Part shown: piece by piece, positions 24,468 through 33,086 of the stretch
How positions within the stretch are numbered: position 1 is the stretch's first letter
Layout of the letters: every line of letters begins with the position of its first letter
From: an uncultured bacterium
GTDB lineage: Bacteria > Bipolaricaulota > Bipolaricaulia > UBA7950 > UBA9294
DNA: 64,000 bases
NCBI GenBank assembly: GCA_903857865.1
Contig: CAIOGO010000017.1
Coordinates: 32,302-96,301 of the forward strand
Reading direction: 5' to 3'
Position numbers and translations under genes: made by a program
Notes under the pieces: generated by a model
What the model was told of the DNA's origin: nothing
The model's input: the letters and a program-made list of their open reading frames with translations, nothing else
Databases searched by the model: none

Positions 24468-25829
24468 CTACCGGATGAGGGAGTAGCGGGACTCCAGCGC
24501 CTCCTGGAGGTCCGTGATGTCCGCGTTGAGAAGAGGAGTGTCAGCAAGAAGAAGCTTGATCTTGGAGTAGGCGTGCATGATCGTCGTATGGTCGCGATCG
24601 CCGAACTCCCGGCCGATCGACGGGAACGACAGCTCGGTCAATTCGCGCGCGAGATAGATGGCGACTTGGCGAGCCTGGGCGATCTCTTTTTTCCGGCTCG
24701 CTCCGTCGAGTTCAGGAAGCGGAATCTGATAGTGCAGCGCCACTTCTTCCTTGATGTGGGAGACGGTCAGTCTCGGACGGCGTCCCTCTTTCGGGAGGAT
24801 CCCTTCGATGCTTCTCGGTGTCAGGGGTTGTCCTTGCAGCTCGGCGTACGCAATTGCCTTGACGAGCGCGCCCTCGAGAGCGCGAACGTTGGACGAAATG
24901 CGCTTCGCAATGAGCTCGAGGACATCGTGATCGACGTCGAGTCCGCGGGTCACGGCTTTCTCACGAAGAATGGCCATTCGCGTCTCGAAGTCGGGGGGCT
25001 GGATATCGGCCTCGAGGCCCCACTTGAACCGTGACACCAAGCGATCCTGAAGGCCCGCCAAATCTTCGGGGGGGCGATCGCTCGACAGCACAATCTGCTT
25101 TCGACTGCCGTGGAGCTCGTTGAAGGTATGGAAGAGCTCCTCCTGCGTCGCCTCTTTGCCCTTGAGGAATTGCACGTCGTCGATGAGAAGGAGGTCCACC
25201 TGGCGATACTTCTCGCGGAACGCGGCCGTCCCATTCTTGCGAATCGCGTGGATGAGCTCAATCGCGAAGCGCTCCGACGTCGTGTACACGACGGACCGTG
25301 TCGGATCCGCGGCCGTCACGGAGTTGCCGATCGCCTGGAGAAGATGCGTCTTCCCCAAGCCCACGCTCCCGTAGACAAAGAGGGGGTTGTAGGGCTTCTT
25401 GAGATTGCGGGCGACGGCATCGGCCGTAGCTTCCGAAGCGGCGACGGCGAGGCGATTGTTCTCCCCGCGCACGAACGCGGCGAACGTGTAGTCCGGGTTC
25501 AAGGGCAGTGTTCCGCCGACCGTGACGGTCACTGCAGCTTCGTCTTCTTGAGGGCGCGGCGACGCATCCTCCGAATTGGGTGCAAGCACGCGGACTTCGA
25601 GAGAGACCGGTTGCCTACATACCGAAGCCGCAATCCCTTCGATCGTCTCGCGATAGCGGCGCTCGATTCCCCCCTTCTTGAAGGAGTCGGGGACGCCGAT
25701 CACGAGAGCGCCGTTTGCGTAATCCAGCGGCTGCGCCTCGGAGAACCACGTCTCGAAGCTTGTGGAAGGAATCTGCGTTCGAAGGTCCGAGAGAACGGAG
25801 TCCCAGACCATGATTGGCGAATCGCCCAC
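24468..25829 (-). CDS. dnaA: Chromosomal replication initiator protein DnaA
   Basis: 453 aa. Domain I (WDSVLSDLRTQIPSTSFETWF) is followed by a short linker, the AAA+ domain III (NPLFVYGSVGLGKTHLLQAI; Walker B LLLIDDVQFL) and domain IV with the DnaA signature GDRDHTTIMHAYSKI. It binds DnaA boxes and opens oriC. GTG at 25829 is preferred because GGGAGGAGG is well spaced before it; TTG 25853 and ATG 25811 are alternatives. The DnaA-box cluster lies directly upstream. Confidence 0.96.
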   Translation of the reverse strand: MGDSPIMVWDSVLSDLRTQIPSTSFETWFSEAQPLDYANGALVIGVPDSFKKGGIERRYRETIEGIAASVCRQPVSLEVRVLAPNSEDASPRPQEDEAAVTVTVGGTLPLNPDYTFAAFVRGENNRLAVAASEATADAVARNLKKPYNPLFVYGSVGLGKTHLLQAIGNSVTAADPTRSVVYTTSERFAIELIHAIRKNGTAAFREKYRQVDLLLIDDVQFLKGKEATQEELFHTFNELHGSRKQIVLSSDRPPEDLAGLQDRLVSRFKWGLEADIQPPDFETRMAILREKAVTRGLDVDHDVLELIAKRISSNVRALEGALVKAIAYAELQGQPLTPRSIEGILPKEGRRPRLTVSHIKEEVALHYQIPLPELDGASRKKEIAQARQVAIYLARELTELSFPSIGREFGDRDHTTIMHAYSKIKLLLADTPLLNADITDLQEALESRYSLIR

Positions 25830-25861
25830 CGCACCCTCCTCCCTTTCAGCCAACCTGAGCG

Positions 25862-26400
25862 TATCGAAGAGCGTGCGCCGGGGTCAAGCGTGCGCCGGCC
25901 GCTCACGCTTGCTGGCTGCGGGCGGTAAGTCCCGCGCGAAGCATGTCCTGCCGCGAAGCGACTCCTTGACCCTGCTGGGCGGGGACACCTGTCCCCGCCG
26001 GCTGGCCTCGCCTTGCTGGGCCGGCGGGCGTAAGAGACTCCTGTGATGTGTCGCCCGCCCCTGTGGATAATCAAGGAAACGCTTAGCCCTAGATACTTAT
26101 CTGCAACAACCTGCTTGTGGACAACATGGGGATCCAGAAGGTCTCGCGGTCTGTTCGTCGTTTCCTCCATGCGCCCCGCGGAACGCACCACGGACTTATC
26201 CACAGCGAAGTGGCCTTTTGGAGCCTTTTCCAGGCAGTTCTCCACAGGGTTATCCCCACGCACTCCGGGCTCCGCGAGCGATGAAAGATGCTTACGTACG
26301 CTTCTCTGCCGCGCGAACGAGAGAACGCAGTGCCGATGCTGTGCGCAGTGCGAAGAGGCTAGATATCGCATGTTGCTGGATTTGCCGGACAACTTCGGGG
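25862..26400. other. oriC: Probable chromosomal origin (oriC) with DnaA-box cluster
   Basis: Two perfect DnaA boxes occur: TGTGGATAA at 26062-26070 and TTATCCACA at 26196-26204. Near matches lie at 26097 (TTATCTGCA), 26116 (TGTGGACAA), 26238 (TTCTCCACA) and 26250 (TTATCCCCA). All fall within 200 bp, upstream of dnaA, the classical bacterial arrangement. The dnaA-proximal part (25890-26030) carries GC-rich palindromes such as GGGGACACCTGTCCCC. No strongly AT-rich unwinding element is obvious. Confidence 0.8.
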
Positions 26401-26408
26401 AAGAGATG

Positions 26409-26484
26409 GTGCCGAGGCCCAGACTCGAACTGGGGACACCGGCCTTTTCAGGGCCGTGCTCTACCAACTGAGCTACCTCGGCAC
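26409..26484 (-). tRNA. tRNA-Phe (GAA)
   Basis: 76-nt cloverleaf on the minus strand, acceptor GTGCCGA/TCGGCAC, T-arm GTTCGAGTC. The anticodon loop CTGAAAA between CGGCC and GGCCG gives anticodon GAA. CCA is not encoded. Confidence 0.93.
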
Positions 26485-26491
26485 GAACGAG

Positions 26492-26567
26492 CGGGGACGA
26501 CCGGATTTGAACCGGCGATCTCTGGAGTGACAATCCAGCGTCTTAGGCCTGACTGGACCACGTCCCC
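26492..26567 (-). tRNA. tRNA-Asp (GTC)
   Basis: 76 nt, acceptor GGGGACG/CGTCCCC, T-arm GTTCAAATC. The anticodon loop TTGTCAC between CTGGA and TCCAG gives anticodon GTC. It lies 7 bp from tRNA-Phe. Confidence 0.93.
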
Positions 26568-26585
26568 GTAGCAAAAAAACTCACT

Positions 26586-26658
26586 TGGGCAAGACAGGAC
26601 TCGAACCTGCGACCTTCCGGATGTAAGCCGGATGCTCTCCCAACTGAGCTACTCGCCC
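26586..26658 (-). tRNA. tRNA-Val (TAC)
   Basis: 73 nt, acceptor GGGCGAG/CTTGCCC, T-arm GTTCGAGTC. The anticodon loop CTTACAT between TCCGG and CCGGA gives TAC. Confidence 0.93.
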
Positions 26659-26700
26659 ATTATAGCGGACCCCTATCGATGCGCAAGAGAGGCCCGCTGG

Positions 26701-26773
26701 CGTCCCCAAGGGGATTTGAACCCCTGCCGCCGGGATGAAAGCCCGGTATCCTAGGCCGCTAGATGATGGGGAC
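26701..26773 (-). tRNA. tRNA-Glu (TTC)
   Basis: 73 nt, acceptor GTCCCCA/TGGGGAC, T-arm GTTCAAATC. The anticodon loop CTTTCAT between CCGGG and CCCGG gives TTC. Confidence 0.93.
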
Positions 26774-26866
26774 CTGTGGGTGGGATTATAGGTCAGCTGC
26801 GAAGATCCATCCAATCCGAAGGATGGTCCTCTCATCAGACTGGCCGCCGAGATCCATCCAATGCGG

Positions 26867-26940
26867 TGGGTCGTGCTGGACTCGAACCAGCGACCCCCTG
26901 ATTAAAAGTCAGGTGCTCTAACCGCCTGAGCTAACGACCC
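26867..26940 (-). tRNA. tRNA-Lys (TTT)
   Basis: 74 nt, acceptor GGGTCGT/ACGACCC, T-arm GTTCGAGTC. The anticodon loop CTTTTAA between CCTGA and TCAGG gives TTT. Confidence 0.93.
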
Positions 26941-26957
26941 GTAGGTGATCGCGACTA

Positions 26958-27029
26958 TGGGCCGTAGAGGGCTCGAACCTCCAACCAACGGATTAAGAGT
27001 CCGCTGCTCTACCATTGAGCTAACGACCC
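26958..27029 (-). tRNA. tRNA-Lys (CTT)
   Basis: 72 nt, acceptor GGGTCGT/ACGGCCC with one G-T pair. The anticodon loop CTCTTAA between GCGGA and TCCGT gives CTT. It shares the first 14 bases with the neighbouring Lys-TTT gene, suggesting tandem duplication. It is the promoter-proximal member of the six-tRNA cluster. Confidence 0.92.
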
Positions 27030-27038
27030 GGGCGCCGA

Positions 27039-27068
27039 ATGGTATGGGAGACTCCGTCGTGCTGTCAA
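27039..27068 (-). promoter_or_regulatory. Promoter of the six-tRNA cluster
   Basis: Minus-strand TTGACA (27068-27063), an 18-bp spacer and TACCAT (27044-27039). The predicted start is about 27032, directly before tRNA-Lys(CTT). Confidence 0.6.
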
Positions 27069-27113
27069 GGCCTGAGTTTGCGATTGACGCCTTCCTCTCC
27101 GCGGTGTCCGGTT

Positions 27114-27263
27114 GCCGGCTCAAGGCCGGCACTAGACGGCCGAGTCCGCGCCCAGCCGACAGCTCCTGAGACTCAGGGCTGTCGGCCCTAGCTGCACCGG
27201 CAGCGGGCTTGCGATGGCCAGCCAGCCCGCAGGCTGGCACTAGCCGCTGGCCCGGCCAGCGGC
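27114..27263. repeat. Cluster of four GC-rich palindromes
   Basis: Perfect arm pairs: GCCGGC (27114-27119/27125-27130), GCCGACAGC (27155-27163/27178-27186), GCCAGCC (27221-27227/27232-27238) and GCCGCTGGCC (27243-27252/27254-27263). The first and third are both followed by ACTAG, suggesting a repeated unit. They lie between the tRNA promoter and dedA. Confidence 0.65.
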
Positions 27264-27349
27264 CCTTGACAACCGCGATGTGTTCGGGTGAAGTGACGCA
27301 AATACTGCGGCGCTCGCGCGGTGCGCGAACGATCTCGTTGGAGGGATGC

Positions 27350-27967
27350 GTGGGGATCACGGAGTTCCTGGCAGCCGTCGGCACGCGGATGATGGAGGCG
27401 ACCGGCTATGCCGGCGTCTTCCTTCTCATGGTGGCCGAGAGCATGGTCCTGCCGGTGCCCAGCGAAGCCGTGATGCCGTTCGCGGGATTCCTCGTGGCGG
27501 AGGGTTCCATGTCGGCTGTCGGGGCGGTGGGGTTTGCCACCCTGGGCAGCCTCGTCGGGTCGCTCCTGTCCTACGCGATCGGGCGGTTCGGCGGCCGGCC
27601 GTTCATCACGAAGTACGGGAAGGTTCTTCTCCTCGACGCGAGCGACCTCGAGCGCACGGACGGTTTCTTCTGCCGGCGCGGGGCGATCACGATCTTCGTC
27701 AGCCGCTTCATCCCCGTCATTCGCCACCTCATCTCCATCCCGGCGGGCATGGGCAGAATGAGACTCCTCCCGTTCTGCCTGTTCACCGTCGTCGGGGCGG
27801 CACTTTGGAACAGCTTCCTCACGTGGTGCGGATTCGCTCTTCGCGCGAACTGGGACGCCGTGCTGCGCTACGCCCGCCTGGTCGACGTCGGCGTCCTCGT
27901 CGTTCTCGCGGGCCTCGTGGCGCTATTCATGCTTCGCCACCTTCGAGTCCGCCGCCGGTTGGAGTAG
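27350..27967 (+). CDS. DedA-family membrane protein
   Basis: 205 aa, about 4-5 membrane segments. Family signatures are ESMVLPVPSEAVMPFAGFLV, GSLVGSLLSYAIGRFGGRP and the SRFIPVIRHLISIPAG motif with its conserved arginines. DedA proteins act in lipid flipping and membrane homeostasis. GTG at 27350 follows GGAGGG; the ORF opens further upstream but without a ribosome site. Its 3' end overlaps the convergent hydrogenase protease gene by 41 bp. Confidence 0.88.
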   Translation: MGITEFLAAVGTRMMEATGYAGVFLLMVAESMVLPVPSEAVMPFAGFLVAEGSMSAVGAVGFATLGSLVGSLLSYAIGRFGGRPFITKYGKVLLLDASDLERTDGFFCRRGAITIFVSRFIPVIRHLISIPAGMGRMRLLPFCLFTVVGAALWNSFLTWCGFALRANWDAVLRYARLVDVGVLVVLAGLVALFMLRHLRVRRRLE

Positions 27968-28511
27968 AGGGGCAAGTCCTTCGCTGAGTCCCGCTACTCT
28001 CGCAGAGGGCCCGCGCTAGGGTGGCCACCGTCTCGGTCACGGCGGCAGCGACTTCCTCGGAGAGGCCTTCACCGAACGCGACGACTCTGGGTTGCAGTCC
28101 GAGGAAGAGGACTCGACAGCCCAGTTCTTGCTTGAGGTAGTCGGCGATTACGGCCAACGGGAGCGTGTGCGTGCTCGACGACATTCCGCCGATCTCCACG
28201 GAATCGACGAGGCGGACGGCGCCCGGTGTCTCTCCGAATTCGGCGGCATCGACGAAGATCACGTGGGACGGGAGAGCCCGGCGGATCTCTCCGGTGACGT
28301 TCTCCGGTGCCGTATCCCCTAGAAGGACGAGCACGCTCGGAAGGTCGAGCTTGCGGAGCTCCTCGGCAATGCGGAGCCCCGCTGCATCATCCGAACGAAG
28401 ACTGGATCCGACTCCGACGACGACGACGCGGTTAGGCGTTCGCGGTGTCGGAGTCTCCGGATTCGGGCGCAGGGCCTCCCTCAGGGCCTGCGACAGGCTT
28501 TGGAGCGGCAT
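27927..28511 (-). CDS. hycI: Hydrogenase maturation protease (HycI/HyaD family)
   Basis: 194-aa endopeptidase that trims the C-terminus of a NiFe large subunit after nickel insertion. It has VVGVGSSLRSDDAAGLRIAEEL (first metal-binding Asp), VIFVDAAEFGETPGAVRL and SSSTHTLPLAVIADYL (conserved His). It is the last gene of the hydrogenase operon and overlaps the ferredoxin gene by 80 bp. The matching cleavable tail is present on the large subunit. The first 25 residues are poorly conserved, so a later start is possible. Confidence 0.88.
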   Translation of the reverse strand: MPLQSLSQALREALRPNPETPTPRTPNRVVVVGVGSSLRSDDAAGLRIAEELRKLDLPSVLVLLGDTAPENVTGEIRRALPSHVIFVDAAEFGETPGAVRLVDSVEIGGMSSSTHTLPLAVIADYLKQELGCRVLFLGLQPRVVAFGEGLSEEVAAAVTETVATLARALCESSGTQRRTCPSTPTGGGLEGGEA

Positions 28512-28872
28512 GGTAGACGACCTTCAGGGCCTTCCGATCGAACGCGGCGAGCTCGAAGTCCTTGGTCAGTTCGATCGTCTTCTTCGGACAGATGTCGGCG
28601 CATTGGCCGCAGTAGACGCATCGACCGAGGTCGATCGTGGCTTCGAATTCCTTCTCCCCGATCTTGTCGATCTCGATCGCGCCGGACGGACAATTGCGCA
28701 CGCACATCTTGCAGCCGATGCAGTTCTCCGAGTGGACGACGGGCCGGCCGCGGAAACGGTCGGGCATGACCCACTTCACGAACGGATAGCGGGTCGTTGC
28801 CGGGTGCCGGAAAAGGGACCGCAAGAGAGAGGGGAGCATTCTTCCCGGGCGTCTCCAGGGTGTCCTCGCCAT
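28432..28872 (-). CDS. Hydrogenase 2x[4Fe-4S] ferredoxin subunit (NuoI/HycF-like)
   Basis: 146 aa with two cluster motifs, CIGCKMCVRNCP (51-62) and CVYCGQCADICP (85-96). It wires the small subunit to the electron donor or acceptor (probably ferredoxin). The N-terminus FVKWVMPDRFRGRP is NuoI-like. The C-terminal tail is Pro/Gly-rich. It starts 3 bp after the NuoH-like gene. Confidence 0.92.
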   Translation of the reverse strand: MARTPWRRPGRMLPSLLRSLFRHPATTRYPFVKWVMPDRFRGRPVVHSENCIGCKMCVRNCPSGAIEIDKIGEKEFEATIDLGRCVYCGQCADICPKKTIELTKDFELAAFDRKALKVVYHAAPKPVAGPEGGPAPESGDSDTANA

Positions 28873-28875
28873 GGC

Positions 28876-29817
28876 CTAGATCAGCTCCCTGACGACGAGG
28901 TTGATGAGCACTTGGAGGAAGGCGATCGGCGCGACGACCTTCCAACAGAAGTCGATCATCTGATCGATGCGCAAGCGGGCGAACAGGGTTCGCAGGAGCG
29001 CGAGGATTCCGAGGATGAGGAGCACCTTCCCGAGATAGACGAGGAAGCCGAGCCATGGAGCGAGTCCAAGCCCAAACGGGAGGAACACGGCCGCGATGAG
29101 CGAGGCGCCGACGATGGCCTCGCAATTGATGGCCAGCCGGAAGAACGCCAATCGCCGCCCGCTGTACTCGGTAAAACTCCCGGCGACGATTTCAGTCTCC
29201 GCCTCGGGCGTGTCGAACGGTACCCGTTCGAGCTTTCCTAAGAGCGAAACGAGCGCCACGCCGAAGCCGATGAGGTTCACCAGCCACAGCCACGGGTGGG
29301 CGGCGTAGTACGCCGCGATCTTGGAAATCGACCACGAGTTGGCGAGGAGCGACGGTGCCAGCAACGCGACGAAGAGCGGGATCTCGTACGCGAACACCTG
29401 GGTGATCGCGCGAACCGCGCCGAGCGTGGCGAACACGGAGCGCGAGTACCAGCCGCCGAGGAAGAAGCAGACCGTCGGGATGAGGAGAAGGTACAGGACA
29501 ACGATCAGGTCGCCGTCAAACGGGAAGAGGGACGTCGCGCTCCAAAGAGGAATGTAGAGCGACGCCGCGACCACGGCGGCAAGCGCGAAAACGGGCGCCA
29601 GGTTGAACGTGGTGCGGTCGGCCTCCTCGGGGATCACGTCTTCTTTGCCGAAGAGCTTGAGCACGTCGGCCACCGGCTGGAACCACGGCGGACCTTGGCG
29701 ATTCTGGAAACGCGCGTAGAGCTTGCGGTCCACGAACTCGCCGGCAAGTCCGAGGGCGACGAGAAACAGGAATCCGGGGAAGACCAGGATGTTCACCACC
29801 GCAGTTCCGACCGTCAT
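28876..29817 (-). CDS. Hydrogenase membrane subunit, NuoH/HycD-like
   Basis: 313 aa, about eight helices. It links the hydrophilic arm to the ion pump. Signatures: GEFVDRKLYARFQNRQGPPWFQPVAD and LERVPFDTPEAETEIVAGSFTEYSG. The ATG at 29817 overlaps the large-subunit stop by 4 bp; the longer frame upstream is the large-subunit gene read out of frame. Confidence 0.93.
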   Translation of the reverse strand: MTVGTAVVNILVFPGFLFLVALGLAGEFVDRKLYARFQNRQGPPWFQPVADVLKLFGKEDVIPEEADRTTFNLAPVFALAAVVAASLYIPLWSATSLFPFDGDLIVVLYLLLIPTVCFFLGGWYSRSVFATLGAVRAITQVFAYEIPLFVALLAPSLLANSWSISKIAAYYAAHPWLWLVNLIGFGVALVSLLGKLERVPFDTPEAETEIVAGSFTEYSGRRLAFFRLAINCEAIVGASLIAAVFLPFGLGLAPWLGFLVYLGKVLLILGILALLRTLFARLRIDQMIDFCWKVVAPIAFLQVLINLVVRELI

Positions 29818-31040
29818 GCCGTAGAGTCTCCTCGCATCTTGATCTTCGACACATCCACGCCGCGCTCGCGGTACCAGCGAACGCCGTACTGGACAAGCTC
29901 TTCCCAACCCATCGTCCTTGCATCCTCGCGAGTCTTCACGGCGATCATGCGGTCCGTGCACGAGAAGCACGGATCGATCGCCGCGACGACGATCGGCAGA
30001 TCGGCGAGGTAGCCGTCCTCCAGCATCTTGGCCACCGACTGCGTGTTGGCCAGTGTGGGTGCCCGAATCTTCACGCGTTCCGGCTTGTCGGTCCCGTTGG
30101 CCTTCACGTAATGCACATCCTCGCCGCGTGGCGCCTCGTAGCGGCTCACGGCCTCGCCGGCCGGGATCCGAAGCGGCGCCTTCACCGTGATGGGGCCCTC
30201 GGGCATCTGCCTCACCAGCTGTCGGATCATCGAGTAGGTCTGCATGAGCTCGCCAAGGCGAACGACCGCGCGACCGAACACATCGCAGCGATCGTCGGTG
30301 ACAACCTGGAATTCCAGCTCGCCGTACGCGGCGTACGGATCGTCCCGCCGAGTGTCCCGATCGACGCCCGATGCCCGAGCCGTCGGTCCGACGGCTCCGA
30401 GCAGGACCGCGTCCTCCTTGGACAGCTTCCCGACGCCCGACAAGCGCTGGGCCAACGTCTCTTCGGTCATGGCCAGTTCGATGTAGTACTTCGTTCGCTC
30501 TTCCAGAGCATCCACAACCTTGAGAATACGCGGGAGCTGTTCCGGGGAGATGTCCCGACGCACCCCGCCGACGGTGTTGATCCCGTAGTTGACCCGATTC
30601 CCGGTGAGCTCCGCGAACAGATCCATGACCTGTTCGCGATCGCGCCACGTGTACATGAGCAGCGTGTCGAATCCGATCTCGTGCCCGGCCACGCCGAGCC
30701 ACAAGAGGTGGCTGTGGACGCGCTCGAGTTCGGCGATCAGCGTGCGGATGTACGCCGCGCGGTGGGGCAGCTCAAGCCCGGCGATCTCCTCCACCGCCTG
30801 AACGAACGCCGTGGAGTGCGAGTGCGAGCAAATGCCGCACACGCGTTCGACGAGGTAGACGTCCTGAACGTACGTGCGTTCTTCGCACCCCTTCTCAATC
30901 CCTCGATGGTTGTAGCCCAACCGCAGGGTGACGGCGCTGATCTTCTCTCCCTGCAGATCGACCATGAAGCTCTCCGGCTCCTTGAGAGCCGGGTGTTGGG
31001 GGCCAATAGGGACGCGAACGATCCTCTCTTTGTCAGGCAT
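29814..31040 (-). CDS. Group 4 [NiFe] hydrogenase large subunit (HycE/NuoD-like)
   Basis: 408-aa catalytic subunit. Both nickel-binding motifs are intact: VERVCGICSHSH (C68, C71) and DPCFSCTDR (C358, C361), so this is a hydrogenase and not a complex I subunit. After R364 a 44-residue tail (MIAVKTREDARTMGWEEL...) follows, the position where HycI-type proteases cut. It starts 8 bp inside the NuoC-like gene. Confidence 0.95.
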   Translation of the reverse strand: MPDKERIVRVPIGPQHPALKEPESFMVDLQGEKISAVTLRLGYNHRGIEKGCEERTYVQDVYLVERVCGICSHSHSTAFVQAVEEIAGLELPHRAAYIRTLIAELERVHSHLLWLGVAGHEIGFDTLLMYTWRDREQVMDLFAELTGNRVNYGINTVGGVRRDISPEQLPRILKVVDALEERTKYYIELAMTEETLAQRLSGVGKLSKEDAVLLGAVGPTARASGVDRDTRRDDPYAAYGELEFQVVTDDRCDVFGRAVVRLGELMQTYSMIRQLVRQMPEGPITVKAPLRIPAGEAVSRYEAPRGEDVHYVKANGTDKPERVKIRAPTLANTQSVAKMLEDGYLADLPIVVAAIDPCFSCTDRMIAVKTREDARTMGWEELVQYGVRWYRERGVDVSKIKMRGDSTA

Positions 31041-31497
31041 CCTGAGCTCCCTTCTCCCTTGGTCTCCAATCCTTCAACAGGGGATGCTCGCCCTTCGGCC
31101 AGTTGTCGGGAAGCGGATAGCGCCTTCCCTCAGGCAGTCCCGCGATTCGCGCACCGAACAGGTCCATCAGTTCCCGTTCGTAGATGCCCCCTCCGAGGAA
31201 GGTCGGCGTGATCGTCTGCATCGACTCTCCCTTCGTGCACCGCGTCTTGACGTTCGCCATCAGGCCGCCGTTGCGAGCCAGATGGTAGATGAATCCCAGG
31301 TCGGCTCCTTCGTCGAGCCCGGTGATCATGCAGAGGTTGGAGAACTCCAAGTCCTTGACGAGAAAGTGGAAGACTCCGGCGAACGCCTGGCGATCCACCT
31401 CAACCCACACGCGCGTCGCACGCTGAACGTTCACCCGGCCGGTGAGGGACGGGAACTTGGCTACCAGCTTCGCAACGACCGTTTCAGCGTCGCTCAT
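31033..31497 (-). CDS. Hydrogenase NuoC-like subunit
   Basis: 154 aa corresponding to the 30-kDa subunit of complex I or the N-terminal part of HycE. The GGIYERELMDLFGARIAGLPEGRRYPLPDNWP stretch (about 100-131) is diagnostic. It is a separate gene here. The ATG at 31497 overlaps the small-subunit stop by 4 bp. Confidence 0.92.
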   Translation of the reverse strand: MSDAETVVAKLVAKFPSLTGRVNVQRATRVWVEVDRQAFAGVFHFLVKDLEFSNLCMITGLDEGADLGFIYHLARNGGLMANVKTRCTKGESMQTITPTFLGGGIYERELMDLFGARIAGLPEGRRYPLPDNWPKGEHPLLKDWRPREKGAQDA

Positions 31498-31931
31498 TTT
31501 CCCACCTCCAGCGTCTTCAGGAGCTTCGCGAACCCATCGATGATCGCTTGAGGGCTCGCCGGGCACCCGGGAATGTAGGCCGCAACAGGAATCACCTGAT
31601 CGATCCCGCTCTTCACATTGTAGAGTCCATTGAAGACACCGCCGCTCGTCGCGCAGGAGCCCACGGCCACCACGAGCTTCGGCTCAGGGACTTGCTCGTA
31701 GATTCGGACGAGGCGAGATTCGATCTGCCGCGTCACCGGCCCAGAGCACGCCATGATGTCGCAGTGTCGAGGAGTCCCTTTGAGGAGCACGCCGAAGCGC
31801 TCCAGGTCAAAGCGAGGCGTCAGGGTGGCGATAATCTCGATGTCGCACGCGTTGCACGCGCCGGTGTTGAAGTGCAGAATCCACGGCGACTTCCTCTGTC
31901 CCCAACGGACCATTCGACGAGCGACATTCAT
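31494..31931 (-). CDS. Hydrogenase small subunit (HycG/NuoB-like)
   Basis: 145 aa. It binds the proximal [4Fe-4S] cluster through GACNACDIE (C26, C29), VGSCATSGG and PGCPASP. The ATG at 31931 with GGAGGT upstream is preferred; the GTG at 31943 falls inside that ribosome site. It pairs with the large subunit to form the catalytic core. Confidence 0.93.
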   Translation of the reverse strand: MNVARRMVRWGQRKSPWILHFNTGACNACDIEIIATLTPRFDLERFGVLLKGTPRHCDIMACSGPVTRQIESRLVRIYEQVPEPKLVVAVGSCATSGGVFNGLYNVKSGIDQVIPVAAYIPGCPASPQAIIDGFAKLLKTLEVGK

Positions 31932-31939
31932 GCGGGGAG

Positions 31940-32278
31940 TCACCTCCGGAAGAGAATATAGAGAGCCAAGAGTGCTCCAAGCACGTAGAGGACGGCGAAT
32001 GCAGCGCTCCCCGCAATACGAGCCGGCGACGTGGCGACGATCAGCGTGACGACGTGCAAGATGGTGAAGAAGAAGGCGAACGGGAAGAACTGGCTGTAGT
32101 CCGGCTGGACGCGGTGGTTCTCGATGTCTTCGCCGCCGGCGTACGGCTTGTCGAGCGCGCCCCGCGGACCCTTCCTGCGAAATCCGAGGGGGCTCGCGGC
32201 GCTCGACAGCGCCCAGACGAGGAAGACGAGAAGCGTGAGGGCGACGGGTGGAACTAAGAGAAGAGCCGCTACCGACAT
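31940..32278 (-). CDS. Hydrogenase membrane subunit, NuoA-like
   Basis: 112 aa, three helices. The loop after helix 1 reads DKPYAGGEDIENHRVQPDYSQFF, reminiscent of the NuoA PYECG loop but with Ala for Cys and a variant second half. Ech, Hyc and Mbh complexes usually lack a clear NuoA, so this subunit makes the complex more complex I-like. Confidence 0.7.
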   Translation of the reverse strand: MSVAALLLVPPVALTLLVFLVWALSSAASPLGFRRKGPRGALDKPYAGGEDIENHRVQPDYSQFFPFAFFFTILHVVTLIVATSPARIAGSAAFAVLYVLGALLALYILFRR

Positions 32279-32281
32279 CGC

Positions 32282-32602
32282 CTACCCCTTCATGCTCCGC
32301 GTGTTTTCAACGTCCAAGGAGTCGTGCTTTCGGAAGAACCCGAGAATGACTCCCGCGACGACCACGACGACGACGACCTCAATGACGATCACCGTGATGA
32401 CCAGGGCTTGGGCAAGCGCCATCCTTCCGCTCAGGTAGCCGGCCACGATCAGGAAGAACGTCACTGACTTCATCAGGATCTCGAGGCCGATGAGAATCCG
32501 GACGAGGTTGTGGGTGGCCAGCATGCACCAGAGCCCGTCGACGAGCAGGAGAGCGAAGAAGGTGAAGTAGAGCCAGAACGACTGCGGGATCTCAATCGTC
32601 AT
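32282..32602 (-). CDS. Hydrogenase membrane subunit, NuoK/MrpC-like
   Basis: 106 aa, three helices. LVRILIGLEILMKSVTFFLIVAG carries the membrane Glu typical of NuoK/MrpC, involved in ion translocation. It starts 11 bp inside the NuoJ-like gene. Confidence 0.85.
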   Translation of the reverse strand: MTIEIPQSFWLYFTFFALLLVDGLWCMLATHNLVRILIGLEILMKSVTFFLIVAGYLSGRMALAQALVITVIVIEVVVVVVVAGVILGFFRKHDSLDVENTRSMKG

Positions 32603-33086
32603 GCTTTGCCTCCTTCCTGAACAGGACCAGCACGCCGAACACGCCGGCGAGGAGGATGAGGATCTGCCCGAACAGATCGAGCTGCCGCAGACTCCACAGC
32701 ACCGTGCGGACGTCGCCGTCTCCCGCGGGCACGCGGAGGGCGATCTCGACCGGCGCGTGAACGAAGGAGAGAGCCACCCCGACCGCGATGAGGACGAGAG
32801 GAAGCGGCCAGTAGCGCCGCAGGCGGCTCCGGCGGTTGGCGAGCGCCTCCTTGAGCGGCCGCCGCTGGGTGAGGCTTGTGACGCTCACCAGGACGACCGA
32901 AATCAAGCCGGCGCACACCGAGAGCTCCATCACGGCCGCCAACGTAGCGCCCATGCTGAACATCACGACGGCGAGCAGGGCGCTCGTGAGCGCCAAGCCG
33001 AGAGCCGCTCGCAAGAGGGCCGTCGTCATCGACGCCCACAGCGCAGCGAGAACGAGCACCACGAGAAGGAGAGTCATCCAGATCAT
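32592..33086 (-). CDS. Hydrogenase membrane subunit, NuoJ-like
   Basis: 164 aa, five helices, with a central ALLAVVMFSMGATLAAVMELSVCAGLISVVLVSV segment (about 36-69) in the position of the NuoJ pi-bulge helix. A long loop near 105-135 is of unknown use. The ATG at 33086 overlaps the upstream stop by 4 bp. Confidence 0.75.
   Translation of the reverse strand: MIWMTLLLVVLVLAALWASMTTALLRAALGLALTSALLAVVMFSMGATLAAVMELSVCAGLISVVLVSVTSLTQRRPLKEALANRRSRLRRYWPLPLVLIAVGVALSFVHAPVEIALRVPAGDGDVRTVLWSLRQLDLFGQILILLAGVFGVLVLFRKEAKHDD

Noticed and set aside
27114..27263. CRISPR array
   Set aside because: Repeats are unequal palindromes without regular spacers, and no cas gene is in the window.
29818..30702. 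N-terminal extension of the NuoH-like gene
   Set aside because: The stretch is the NiFe large-subunit gene read in the wrong frame; the real start is 29817.
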